In this document: positions 7,487 to 15,753 of the stretch, piece after piece
Layout of the letters: each line of letters starts with the position of its first letter
Position numbering within the stretch: position 1 is the stretch's first letter
DNA from: CAVUAN01 sp963739435
Lineage (GTDB): Bacteria > Acidobacteriota > Thermoanaerobaculia > UBA5066 > Gp7-AA6
Direction: 5' to 3'
Assembly (NCBI GenBank): GCA_963739435.1
Contig: CAVUAN010000025.1
Location: forward strand, 34,579-98,578
Length of the DNA: 64,000 nt
Notes under the pieces: model-generated
Seen by the model: only the letters and a program-made list of their open reading frames with translations
Databases searched by the model: none
Told to the model about the DNA's origin: nothing
Translations under genes and position numbers: made by a program

Positions 7487-9874
7487 TCATTTCAGTTCCA
7501 CGATGGTGGCGCCGTTGCCGCCTTCGCGGGCGTCGGCCTGGCGGATGGAGCTTACGGCGGGATGGGTACGGAGATGCTCCCGCAGACCGTCGCGCAGGCG
7601 GCCGGTTCCGTGGCCGTGAATCACTCGCAGGCGTGCGTCGCCTGCCATAAGCGTCGCATCGAGGGCCTTCTCGACCTCGTCTGTCGCTTCGTCGAGGCGC
7701 TTGCCGATGACATTGACCTCGCGGGTGGTGGCGCCAACCTGCGGGGGCGGCGGGGCCGACGGGGCGGCTTTGGGGCGGGGCGGCGGGGCTTTGCTTCGGG
7801 GAGAAGAGAGGGCCTCGAGATCGGCGCGGGCGACGCGCAGTCGCTTGCCCTTGACCTCGAGCCAGGCCATGTCGCCCTCGAGAGCCGCAACGACACCCTC
7901 TGTCGACAGCCCCCGGAGGCGCGCGCGGGAGCCCGGCGCGATTTGCCTCGCGCTCTCCTGTCCTTGCGCCTCGGCCTCGGCGATCACCGGTTCGAGAGAA
8001 GCCGTCCCCTCCTCGGCGCGGGCCATGACGCGCTCGGCCGAGGCCTGCGCGAGAAGCGACGTCTCCTGCCGCATCCGCGAGAGCTCCCCTTCGACCTGCT
8101 TCTTCAGCTCGCGGCGCGCCCGGTCAAAGCCTTCGCGGCCCTCGCCCAGGAGCTTGGACCGTTCTTTTCGCAAAGCCTCGCGTTCTTCAGCGAGCTTCTC
8201 GGCCTCGCGCCGGGCGGCCGAACGCAGATCCTCGGCTTCGCGCTCGGCGGCTCGCAGCCGCGTCAGAGCCGCCTCCGCCTCGGCCTCCCGCTCCTCCCGC
8301 CGCTTCCAGGCCTCTCCCAGAATCTCGCGGGCTCGCTCGAGGACGGTTTCGGGGATCCGCTGCTCGGCAGCCACCGAGAGGGCGCGGCTGCGGCCGGAGA
8401 GTCCGGGGTGCAGCCTGTAGTTGGGCCGCCCGGTCTCCTCGTCGAACTCCATGGCGGCCAGCACCGCGTCCTCGCGCGATGCGGCGAAGTTCTTGACGCC
8501 CGACAGGTGTGTCGAGACGATGGCGTGCCCTCCGCGGGCCAGATACTCCTCGAGCCAGGCGATCGCCAGCGCGCTGCCCTCTTCCGGGTCGGTTGCGCCG
8601 CCGATCTCGTCGACGAGCGCGAGCGAGTCCGGACCCGCCCGCTCGAGGATCGCCGAGATCGTCTCCATGGATGACGAAAAAGTCGACCGGTCCGCGAGAA
8701 TCGCCTGGGCGTCGCCGATCTCCGTGAAGATCTGTGAAAAGAGAGGCACCTGTGTGCCGGCCCGGGCAGGCACGGGGATGCCGCTTCGCGCCAGAAGCGC
8801 GAGCAGTCCTGCCGTCTTCAAGACGACGGTTTTTCCGCCGGCGTTTGGCCCGGAGACGACGAGCAAGCGCTTGCCCGAGGGAAGGGTCAGGTCGAGCGGC
8901 ACGGCGTCCTTGCCCGCGCGCTCTTCACCGAGCACGCGCCGGCGCAGGCTTGCCAGGCGCGCGTCGAGCAAAGGATGCCGGGCCCCGCGCAGGTCCCAGG
9001 ACTGATCTTCGGAAATCTCGGCGATCCTTCCTTCGGCGAGCTCTCCGAACTCGACTTTCGCCTCGAGGGCATCGAGCTCTGCCAGCTCAACTGCAGCCTC
9101 CGTGAGCTCCGGGGCAGCGGCCAGCACCAGGCCGCCAAAGTCCCGCAGCAGCCGCTCGACCTCGATGTGCTCCTCGGAGGCGAGCAGGGCGAGGTCGTTG
9201 TTGGCTTCGATGACTTCCAGCGGCTCGACGAAGACGGTCTGGCCGGAGCCGGAGCGGTCGTGGACGATGCCGGGCAGCCGCGCCCGGGCGGAGGCCAGGA
9301 CGGGCAGACAGTAGCGGTCGTTACGCAGCACGACGACCGTGTCTCCCAGGATCTCGCGCCGCTCCCCCAGGATCTTTTCAAGGCTGCGCGCGACCTCGCC
9401 GCGCCGCCGGCGCAGTTTCGCGCGCGCGGCGGCGAGCGCGGGTGAAGCGTCGTCGCGCAGGCCGCCTTCGGCCGCAAAGAGCTTGCGCGCCCTTTCCAGG
9501 AGCGCGTCGAGCCGGGGGAGCCGCAGCCTCCTAGCGGACAAGAGCGGTGACTGGACCTCGGCCAGAGCGCGGCGCACCGCCTCGCACGCGCGGGCGAGAA
9601 CCAGGATCGGCCGGAACTCTTCGGGTGCAGCCAGGCCGCCCGAGGCGGCCAGCTGCTCCAGGGTTGGCGTCACGTCCTCGATGCCGGTCAAGGGCAGACG
9701 CCCCTCGCGCAGTCGCAAGGCCGACGACTCGGCCGTCTCCGCGGCAAGATGCGCGACACCCTCGCGCGTCGATGCGGGTTGGAGACGAAGGAGGGCTGCT
9801 TTTCCGGGCGCCGTTCGGGCGAGGGAGGAAATCAGCCGGAGGACGACGTCGAACTCGAGCGTTTGCCGGTCGAC
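7487..9874 (-). CDS. mutS2: Endonuclease MutS2
   Basis: About 795 conserved residues of MutS2, which suppresses homologous recombination or acts in ribosome rescue depending on the species. Visible features are the N-terminal LEFDVVLRLISSLARTAPGK, the core clamp, the Walker A stretch VSGPNAGGKTVVLKT, the Walker B region LALVDEIGGATDPEEGSA, a long coiled coil of about residues 500-620, and a C-terminal Smr nuclease domain with VIHGHGTGRLRDGLREHLR. The start is unresolved. Homology begins about 9874 (VDRQTLEFD, a GTC codon), yet no in-frame ATG, GTG or TTG lies between there and the rpsU coding region; the open frame continues to a GTG at 10129 only as a shadow of rpsU. A small sequence error or an unusual start codon just after the rpsU stop (9904) is likely. 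Confidence 0.92.
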   Translation of the reverse strand, partial: VDRQTLEFDVVLRLISSLARTAPGKAALLRLQPASTREGVAHLAAETAESSALRLREGRLPLTGIEDVTPTLEQLAASGGLAAPEEFRPILVLARACEAVRRALAEVQSPLLSARRLRLPRLDALLERARKLFAAEGGLRDDASPALAAARAKLRRRRGEVARSLEKILGERREILGDTVVVLRNDRYCLPVLASARARLPGIVHDRSGSGQTVFVEPLEVIEANNDLALLASEEHIEVERLLRDFGGLVLAAAPELTEAAVELAELDALEAKVEFGELAEGRIAEISEDQSWDLRGARHPLLDARLASLRRRVLGEERAGKDAVPLDLTLPSGKRLLVVSGPNAGGKTVVLKTAGLLALLARSGIPVPARAGTQVPLFSQIFTEIGDAQAILADRSTFSSSMETISAILERAGPDSLALVDEIGGATDPEEGSALAIAWLEEYLARGGHAIVSTHLSGVKNFAASREDAVLAAMEFDEETGRPNYRLHPGLSGRSRALSVAAEQRIPETVLERAREILGEAWKRREEREAEAEAALTRLRAAEREAEDLRSAARREAEKLAEEREALRKERSKLLGEGREGFDRARRELKKQVEGELSRMRQETSLLAQASAERVMARAEEGTASLEPVIAEAEAQGQESARQIAPGSRARLRGLSTEGVVAALEGDMAWLEVKGKRLRVARADLEALSSPRSKAPPPRPKAAPSAPPPPQVGATTREVNVIGKRLDEATDEVEKALDATLMAGDARLRVIHGHGTGRLRDGLREHLRTHPAVSSIRQADAREGGNGATIVELK

Positions 9875-9903
9875 GTCGTCCTGCGACGGCGGAGGGGAGA
9901 AGG

Positions 9904-10110
9904 CTACGGGGTGGCTCGACGCTCCTCCGAGAGCTTGCGGAGCATCTTCTTGCGGGCCTGGATTGCCTTGCGCTTGCGTTTCGCGCTCGGCTTCTCGTAG
10001 TGCTGCCGCTTCTTCAGCTCGGACAGGATTCCTGATTTTTCGCACTTCCTCTTGAACCGCCTCATGGCGTTTTCGAACGATTCGTCTTCCTTGACGTGGA
10101 CGAGAGGCAC
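9904..10110 (-). CDS. rpsU: 30S ribosomal protein S21
   Basis: A 68-residue basic protein, MPLVHVKEDESFENAMRRF then FKRKCEKSGILSELKKRQHY and a Lys/Arg-rich tail, matching the full length of bS21. bS21 sits near the 3' end of 16S rRNA and supports initiation at Shine-Dalgarno sites. The start is a GTG at 10110 preceded by AAGGGGGTGA, a very strong ribosome-binding site. It leads the minus-strand run rpsU-mutS2-dnaG-rpoD, i.e. the classic rpsU-dnaG-rpoD operon with mutS2 inserted. Confidence 0.95.
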   Translation of the reverse strand: MPLVHVKEDESFENAMRRFKRKCEKSGILSELKKRQHYEKPSAKRKRKAIQARKKMLRKLSEERRATP

Positions 10111-10152
10111 GAGGACTCACCCCCTTCACCGTAGAGTCACAGAGAGCCGTTT

Positions 10153-10181
10153 ATCCTATCGGGAGGCTGCGGGACTGTCAA
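10153..10181 (-). promoter_or_regulatory. Sigma-70 type promoter of the rpsU operon
   Basis: Read on the minus strand: TTGACA (10181-10176), a 17-base spacer, then TAGGAT (10158-10153). Predicted transcription starts near 10146, about 35 bases before the rpsU start, leaving room for its strong Shine-Dalgarno. Both hexamers and the spacer are near consensus. Transcription itself is inferred. Confidence 0.75.
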
Positions 10182-10220
10182 CGAATCTTCCTTTATCTCA
10201 AGCAATTACAAGGACTTGCC

Positions 10221-10250
10221 TTGACTCGACCCGCCGCCCGCCCGGATAAT
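10221..10250 (+). promoter_or_regulatory. Sigma-70 type promoter for the GAF-like gene
   Basis: TTGACT (10221-10226), an 18-base spacer and GATAAT (10245-10250). The predicted start point, around 10257, is only a few bases before the ATG at 10260, so the message may have almost no leader. It is divergent from the rpsU promoter about 60 bases away. Confidence 0.55.
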
Positions 10251-10259
10251 GGAGAGACG

Positions 10260-11660
10260 ATGAGCACTCCTGACGAGCGCCTGCGCCGGCTCGAAGCCGA
10301 GATCGAGAGAAAGCTCCTCGAGCGCTTCGCCGCCCTGCGCGACGAGTTCGACCGGCTGCGGGTCGAGTCGGACCGGCGATGGGCCGGATTCCTCTCCCGC
10401 TTCGAGCAGGACTTCAAGGGAATGGTCCCGCCCGAGTTGATGGAGACGCCCGCGCCCTCGGCGCCCGCCGCGGCCGTCTCGGGATCGCTGGCAATCGACG
10501 CGGCGCGCACGCTCGATTCGGCCTCCAACCAGGTCGAGGTCCTTCACAAGTACCTCGAGCTCGCGCGGCATCATGCCTCGCGCGCGGTGCTCTTGATCGC
10601 TCGCGGCGAGTCGCTCGGCGTCTGGAAGGCCATTGGCTTCTCGGACCACGGTGGCAGCGACGAGACGGTCCGCCGCGTCGCACTCTCGCTGGGCGAGGGC
10701 AGCCCGCTGGCTCGCGTCATGAATGGCGAGCCCGTGACGTTGTCGGCCGGCAATCCTATTTCCGCTCAACTCGGCTCCGGCGACGCGACGCGTGCGGTGC
10801 TCATTCCCATGGTCGTGAAGGAGAAGGTATCGGGCGCTCTCTACGCCGACTGTGTCGCCGCAGAGGAGTCGGCGTTCGACGCGGGGTCGCTCGGGTTCCT
10901 GACCTACCTGGCCGGCCTCGTCGTGGACCGTCTCGCCACGCGCAAGTTGAAGCCGGCGCCGGCGTTGCAGGAGGCCAGAGCGGCCTCTCCGGCGGCCGCT
11001 GAAGAGGCGCCGCTCGATCTCGACATGTCCGGGCCGGCGCACGCCTCGGAGCCGGACTTCGAGCTCATCCCCGATTCGACGATGCCTCCAAAGGCCAGGG
11101 CCGCACCGGGGCGCCCGACGCCGCCCGCCACCCCGCGGCCTGCTCCGCCGCCTCCGCCCCCGGCTTCTCCCACCGAGGACACGCCACCCAAAGGCTCGCG
11201 GCAGAGCCCGCCGCCCGTCCTGCATTTTGACGACTCGTCCCCGGGCTCGGGCTTCCGCCTCTCCCGGGCGGATGTGTTCGCCGCAGCGGCAGGACCGGCG
11301 CCGGCCGCGGCCCCGGCTTCGGCCGCTCCCGTTGCGATCCCCGGTTCGGGAGCACGGCCCTCCACGGGAGCGCGGCGCCTGGCCGGCCCGCTGGCGCCGG
11401 GTGACGGCGACGAACGCCGGGAAGAGGCGCGCCGGTTCGCCAAGCTGCTGATCTCCGAGATCAAGCTCTACAACGAGCGCGCCGTGCTCGAAGGGCGCGA
11501 GCACGGAAACCTCTACGAGCGCCTGAAAGAAGACATCGACCGCAGCCGGCAGATGTACGACGACCGGATCCCCGAAGACGTGCGGTCGAGCTCGAATTTC
11601 TTCTACGAGGAGCTCGTCCACATCCTCGCGGAGGGCAAGGCGGAATCGCTGGGGATGTAG
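10260..11660 (+). CDS. GAF-like domain protein of unknown function
   Basis: 466 residues, function not recognised. Residues 1-50 are a charged coiled coil (RLRRLEAEIERKLLERFAAL). About 75-215 look like a GAF domain (VLLIARGESLGVWKAIGFS, ...RAVLIPMVVKEKVSGALYAD, ...LGFLTYLAGLVVDRL), a fold that binds small ligands or mediates dimerisation. About 230-385 are a Pro/Ala-rich low-complexity linker. The last 75 residues form a charged helical domain (ARRFAKLLISEIKLYNE, YERLKEDIDRSRQMYDDRIP). No signal peptide or membrane helix. The ATG at 10260 is preferred over the TTG at 10221, which is part of the promoter -35. A cytoplasmic signalling or scaffold role is inference. Confidence 0.75.
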   Translation: MSTPDERLRRLEAEIERKLLERFAALRDEFDRLRVESDRRWAGFLSRFEQDFKGMVPPELMETPAPSAPAAAVSGSLAIDAARTLDSASNQVEVLHKYLELARHHASRAVLLIARGESLGVWKAIGFSDHGGSDETVRRVALSLGEGSPLARVMNGEPVTLSAGNPISAQLGSGDATRAVLIPMVVKEKVSGALYADCVAAEESAFDAGSLGFLTYLAGLVVDRLATRKLKPAPALQEARAASPAAAEEAPLDLDMSGPAHASEPDFELIPDSTMPPKARAAPGRPTPPATPRPAPPPPPPASPTEDTPPKGSRQSPPPVLHFDDSSPGSGFRLSRADVFAAAAGPAPAAAPASAAPVAIPGSGARPSTGARRLAGPLAPGDGDERREEARRFAKLLISEIKLYNERAVLEGREHGNLYERLKEDIDRSRQMYDDRIPEDVRSSSNFFYEELVHILAEGKAESLGM

Positions 11661-11668
11661 CTGCAATG

Positions 11669-11733
11669 GTGAGTTGTGAATTGTGAGGCCGAACAGGCCT
11701 TCATTCACGCCCTGTTCACAATTCAAAACTCAC
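11669..11733. repeat. Long imperfect palindrome between two genes
   Basis: Outer arms 11669-11686 and 11716-11733 are reverse complements with one mismatch (GTGAGTTGTGAATTGTGA type). Inner arms GAACAGG and CCTGTTC (11691-11697; 11711-11717) extend the pairing. It fills the gap between the GAF-like gene and the lytic transglycosylase. A transcribed hairpin or a dispersed palindromic element are both possible. There is no T-run, so it is not a typical terminator. Confidence 0.8.
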
Positions 11734-11746
11734 AATCACTAAGCTG

Positions 11747-13891
11747 GTGCGTTACCTCTCTCTGATCTTCGCTCTCCTGGTTGCGGCGGCTGCCGCCCGC
11801 GCCGACATTGGCGGCGTCTCCATCTCGAGCGATCTCGAACTTGAGTTTGCGTGCGCAGCGGACATGGTCGAGGCGGGGCAGCGGGCCGACGCGGAGCGCA
11901 TCTTCGCGGAGATCGCGAGGATCTCCGGACAGCCGGCCTGGGACGCGCGGGCCGCTTTCATTCTCGCGGCCGACGACGAGCGTCGGGGCGATCACGCGGC
12001 GGCCGCCCGGCGCTTGAATGGCGTCACGGCCGAAGGCATCGGCCTCGAGGCCTACCGTCACCTGACGCTCTCGCGGTGTTATGCGGCTGCAGGCCGCCCC
12101 CAGGAGGCCGAATGGGAGGCGCGCCTTGCCTTCGCGGCGGAGGAACCCTTTGCCTGGAAGGCTCGGTCGGGACTGAGGCTCGCCCGCCTGCTCGATGCGG
12201 CCGGTCGCCGCCGCGAGGCGCTCGACGTGCTTGCCGCAGCCTCTTTGGGTGCCGACAAGGCGGACGGCGAAGCGATTCTCGCCGAGACGATTCGGCTTTC
12301 TCTTTCGATCGGCGACCAGGCTGCCGCACGGTCGGCAGCCCGCGCCATGCTCGTGTCGGGCGTCGTGGAGTCTCGCTTGCCGGAGTCCGTGCGGCCTCTC
12401 TTCAAGCGCGAGGAGGCGGGACTGTCTCCGGCGGACAAGGGCAGGCGAGCCCGCGCGCTCCTGGAGTCCGGGGATTCGGCGCGCGCCATCAAGCTGCTGG
12501 CCGGCACCCCGCCTTCCGCCTGGCCCGAGGCCGATCGCGCGGCCAACCTTCTCGCGCTGGCCGAGTCGCAGCGCAGGCTGCACCGGGCGTCCGCGGCCGA
12601 GAAGACTCTCGCCCGTGTTCCCGATGACGGCACGGAAGGGGCTTTCGCGGCAAAGCTGCTCGCCGCGGATCTGACGCTTGCCCGCCTGCGCGGCGGCCGG
12701 GAACAGGTCGCGGCGCCTCCCGAGGATCCGCGCTACGAGCCCGTCCGCCGCTCGCTTGCGGCGCTGACGCAGGACTCGGTGCCGGCCGCCGTGCGCTCCG
12801 GGGCGCGCGAGCGGCTCGTCCGTCTCCTCGCCGAGCAGGATCGTTTCGACGAGGCGATGGCCCAGGCGCGCGCCTACGTGCGCGAGACTTCCGGCCCGGG
12901 CGCCACGTTCGAGCCTCTCTTCAAGGCCGCGTTTTTGAAATGGAGCGCGGGCGACACCGCGCTCGCTCTGCAGCGCCTCGATTCCGTCGAGACGCTCTCG
13001 CTCGAGATCGGCCGGGCGCGGCGTGTCAAGTACTGGAGGGCGAGATGCCTCGCGCGCGATGGGCGCACGGCGGATGCCGAAGCTCTCTACACGACCCTGG
13101 CCGCCGCGGACCCGGCAGACCTCTACGGGCAGCTTGCGCGCCGCCGTGTCACGGCGGCGCCGGTTCCTCGCCCGGCGACCGAGCCCGACCCGGCTTTGGG
13201 AACGGCGACCTACCGGCTGCCCGACGAGCTACTGCGAGTCCGGATGTTCGAAGAGGCTGCGGCCGAAGCGCGGCGGCTGCCGGCCACGCGGGGCCGCGAC
13301 TTGCGCCTGGCGCAGGCGGAGTTTGGCCGGGGACACTTCTTTGCGGCAATCGGAGCCGTGAAGAGAGCGTTTCCTCAGATGGGGACGGCCGAGGAGACGA
13401 GCGTGCCCGATCCGTGGCGGCGGCTCTACTACCCGATCGAGGAAAACGGAGTCGTGGCAGATCGCGCGCGCGCGGCTGGAGTCGATGCGGCGGTGCTGCG
13501 CGGCCTGGTCCGCCAGGAGAGCGTCTTCGACGCGCGCGCCCGCTCGAAGGCGGGAGCGGTCGGTCTCATGCAGCTCGAGCCGGCGACGGCGAAGACCCTC
13601 TCGCGCTCCGTCCTGCGGCAGCAATACCGGCGCGCGTTCCTCTACGACCCCGGCAAGAACGTGAGCCTGGGCGCAGCCTATCTGAAGACCTTGATCGGAC
13701 AGTTCAACGGCAGCATGGCCTTTGCGCTCGCGGCATACAACGGCGGGCCGCCCATCATGGCGCGCGTGATCGCCGAAAACCCCGGCCGCGAAGAGGACGA
13801 GATGATCGAGTCGCACCCGTTCTACGAGACCCGCGACTACGTCAGACGCGTGCTCTTGTACGCCGAGTCGTATCGAGCGCTGTACCCCTGA
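11747..13891 (+). CDS. Lytic transglycosylase, SLT family, with TPR-like superhelix
   Basis: 714 residues, periplasmic. A signal peptide (RYLSLIFALLVAAAAARA) is followed by an Ala-rich helical repeat region, about residues 30-560, resembling the U-shaped superhelix of Slt70. The C-terminal SLT domain has the catalytic glutamate in LRGLVRQESVFD, then SKAGAVGLMQLEPATAK and LAAYNGGPPIMARV. It cleaves the MurNAc-GlcNAc bond of peptidoglycan with 1,6-anhydro formation. The start is a GTG at 11747 directly after a palindromic spacer. Its stop codon abuts, with no gap, the stop of the convergent ABC ATPase gene. Confidence 0.9.
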   Translation: MRYLSLIFALLVAAAAARADIGGVSISSDLELEFACAADMVEAGQRADAERIFAEIARISGQPAWDARAAFILAADDERRGDHAAAARRLNGVTAEGIGLEAYRHLTLSRCYAAAGRPQEAEWEARLAFAAEEPFAWKARSGLRLARLLDAAGRRREALDVLAAASLGADKADGEAILAETIRLSLSIGDQAAARSAARAMLVSGVVESRLPESVRPLFKREEAGLSPADKGRRARALLESGDSARAIKLLAGTPPSAWPEADRAANLLALAESQRRLHRASAAEKTLARVPDDGTEGAFAAKLLAADLTLARLRGGREQVAAPPEDPRYEPVRRSLAALTQDSVPAAVRSGARERLVRLLAEQDRFDEAMAQARAYVRETSGPGATFEPLFKAAFLKWSAGDTALALQRLDSVETLSLEIGRARRVKYWRARCLARDGRTADAEALYTTLAAADPADLYGQLARRRVTAAPVPRPATEPDPALGTATYRLPDELLRVRMFEEAAAEARRLPATRGRDLRLAQAEFGRGHFFAAIGAVKRAFPQMGTAEETSVPDPWRRLYYPIEENGVVADRARAAGVDAAVLRGLVRQESVFDARARSKAGAVGLMQLEPATAKTLSRSVLRQQYRRAFLYDPGKNVSLGAAYLKTLIGQFNGSMAFALAAYNGGPPIMARVIAENPGREEDEMIESHPFYETRDYVRRVLLYAESYRALYP

Positions 13892-15751
13892 TCACCACGA
13901 TCCCTCTGGCACGACGAAGACGCTCGTGGGCGAGTGGCGGAGGATCTGCCGCGTCAGGTCGAGCCGGTCGGAAGGCGAGCCGACCCCGGGCGACCCCGCG
14001 CCGACCACGATGAGGTCGTAGTCTCCGGCCTTGGCCTCGGCGAGGATGCCGTCGAGCGCCGATTTGGCCGCGCGCACGCTGACGCTGTTGACGACCTCGA
14101 GATCGCGCAGGGTCGCCGCGCCTCGATCGAGATGCGACTGGATCCAGGACGGCGGCGATTCCGAACCGGATGTCACATAGAGAAGCCTGACCGGCACAGT
14201 CAGCCGCCGCGCGATCCAGCCGCCCGCGCGAATTCCGGTTTTGCCGGGCTCGCCCGCCGCCGTGCAGATCAGAATGCGCTCGATCGGCTTGGGCTGGCCG
14301 CGCACGACGAGCAGGGGTGTCGTGACCCGATCGAGGAGGAATTGCGCGGTCGAGCGGCGCCGGCCGGGGCGCGGCCGGCCGAGGACCCCGACGCCGACGA
14401 CCAGGAGGTTGTAGCGAGAGCCCGCCTGCTCGCCGGCGATCTCCTCGGCGGCGTCTCCCTCCCGGACGATGACGTCGGCTTCCCGGAAGCCCAGCTCCTT
14501 CTGGCGAATGGCGAGCGCCTCCCGCAGCGGTACCATTGCCGAGCGCGAGGACGCGACACCGAGGACGGTGACGGAGGAATCGAGGGCGTCCGAGAGCGAG
14601 CGCGCCATCTTCAGGGCGCGGCCCGGGCCTGTGCCGCGATCGCAAACGAGCAGGCTTGTCGTGGGTTGGGCCAGGACGTGCCAGCCCCGCAGCCGCACCC
14701 AAGGCCGCGGGTTGAGGCGGGCGGCCCCGGCGGGAAGAGCGGCCTCGAGGAAGAGGCCGTCCTGGCCGTATTGGAGGGGCGGCGCGATTTGCCTCACCCC
14801 GGGCGTCGCAGGCATTTTCACCCGCACCCGGCGCAAAGCTCCCGCGAAGCTCTCCTCGACGACGTCCCCAACCCCGAGCACGAGTGCGCCAGCGGGCGGC
14901 TCGTCCTCGACGAGGTCAATCTGTTCGGGACGGAGCAGGATGCGCACCCGGTCGCCCTCCTGGTGCGAAACGTCCGGCGGGATCTCGAGGCGCAGCGTGC
15001 CAACCTGGGCATGCCCGGCACGGCAGCGCCCGACCAGAACAGTGCCGGAACCGACGAATGTCGCGGCATGGAGTGTCCGCGGCCTCGCATAAAGCGCCTC
15101 GGGGGCGCCGACCTCCAGCAGGCGCCCGCGCTCCATGACGCCGACGCGGCGGCCGAGGTCGAACGCTTCCTCCTGATCGTGCGTGACGAGGATGGTCGTT
15201 ACGCGCAGGCTCTGCTGGATCTCCCGGAGGCTCCGGCGCAGCTGCCCGCGAATCTTCACGTCGAGAGCGCCGAACGGCTCGTCGAGCAGCAGGACGCTGG
15301 GCTCGTAGGCGAGAGCGCGCGCCAGGGCCACGCGCTGCCGCTGCCCACCCGACAACTCCCACTCGTAGCGCTCTCCCAGGCCGGCGAGAGCCACGAGATC
15401 GAGCAGCTCCTCGCAGCGCTGCCGCCGCTTTTTCCTCGGCACGCGGCGGATCTTGAGGCCGAAGGCGATGTTCTCCTCGACGGTCATGTGGCGGAAGATC
15501 GAGTAGTTCTGAAACACATAGCCGACGCCTCGCTGCTGGGGAGGCAACGTCGTCACATCCTTTCCGTGCAGGCGCACGGAGCCTTCGTCGGGCGTGGCGA
15601 GGCCGGCAATCAGGCGCAGGACGGAGCTCTTGCCGCTGCCCGACGCGCCGAGCAACACGAAGAGCTCTCCGTTCTCGACAGTCAGCGACACGCGGTCGAC
15701 GACAGCCTGGCCCGAAAGGCGCTTGGTCAGGTCCTCGAGAATGATCGACAT
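13892..15751 (-). CDS. Sulfate-type ABC ATPase fused to two universal stress domains
   Basis: 619 residues. Residues 1-235 are a CysA-like ATPase: Walker A LLGASGSGKSSVLRLI, Q-loop YVFQNYSIFRHMTV, signature ELSGGQRQRVALARALA, Walker B PSVLLLDEPFGALD, H-loop TILVTHDQEEAFDLG. About 240-345 are a TOBE-like regulatory region (VRILLRPEQIDLVEDEP). About 362-490 and 495-617 are two UspA-like domains (SLLVCDRGTGPGRALKMA...TTPLLVVRGQ; ERILICTAAGEPGKTGI...DLIVVGAGSPG...TSVFVVPEG). CysA normally ends after TOBE at about 350 residues, so the tandem Usp tail is unusual. It is the last gene of a minus-strand unit with the permease and sulfate-binding protein. A stress- or nucleotide-dependent control of uptake is inference. 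Confidence 0.88.
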   Translation of the reverse strand: MSIILEDLTKRLSGQAVVDRVSLTVENGELFVLLGASGSGKSSVLRLIAGLATPDEGSVRLHGKDVTTLPPQQRGVGYVFQNYSIFRHMTVEENIAFGLKIRRVPRKKRRQRCEELLDLVALAGLGERYEWELSGGQRQRVALARALAYEPSVLLLDEPFGALDVKIRGQLRRSLREIQQSLRVTTILVTHDQEEAFDLGRRVGVMERGRLLEVGAPEALYARPRTLHAATFVGSGTVLVGRCRAGHAQVGTLRLEIPPDVSHQEGDRVRILLRPEQIDLVEDEPPAGALVLGVGDVVEESFAGALRRVRVKMPATPGVRQIAPPLQYGQDGLFLEAALPAGAARLNPRPWVRLRGWHVLAQPTTSLLVCDRGTGPGRALKMARSLSDALDSSVTVLGVASSRSAMVPLREALAIRQKELGFREADVIVREGDAAEEIAGEQAGSRYNLLVVGVGVLGRPRPGRRRSTAQFLLDRVTTPLLVVRGQPKPIERILICTAAGEPGKTGIRAGGWIARRLTVPVRLLYVTSGSESPPSWIQSHLDRGAATLRDLEVVNSVSVRAAKSALDGILAEAKAGDYDLIVVGAGSPGVGSPSDRLDLTRQILRHSPTSVFVVPEGSW

Positions 15752-15753
15752 GG

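Noticed and set aside
10206..11726. 506-codon minus-strand frame opposite the GAF-like gene
   Set aside because: Arg/Gly-rich shadow composition. The plus strand has promoter, ribosome site and folded-domain signature.
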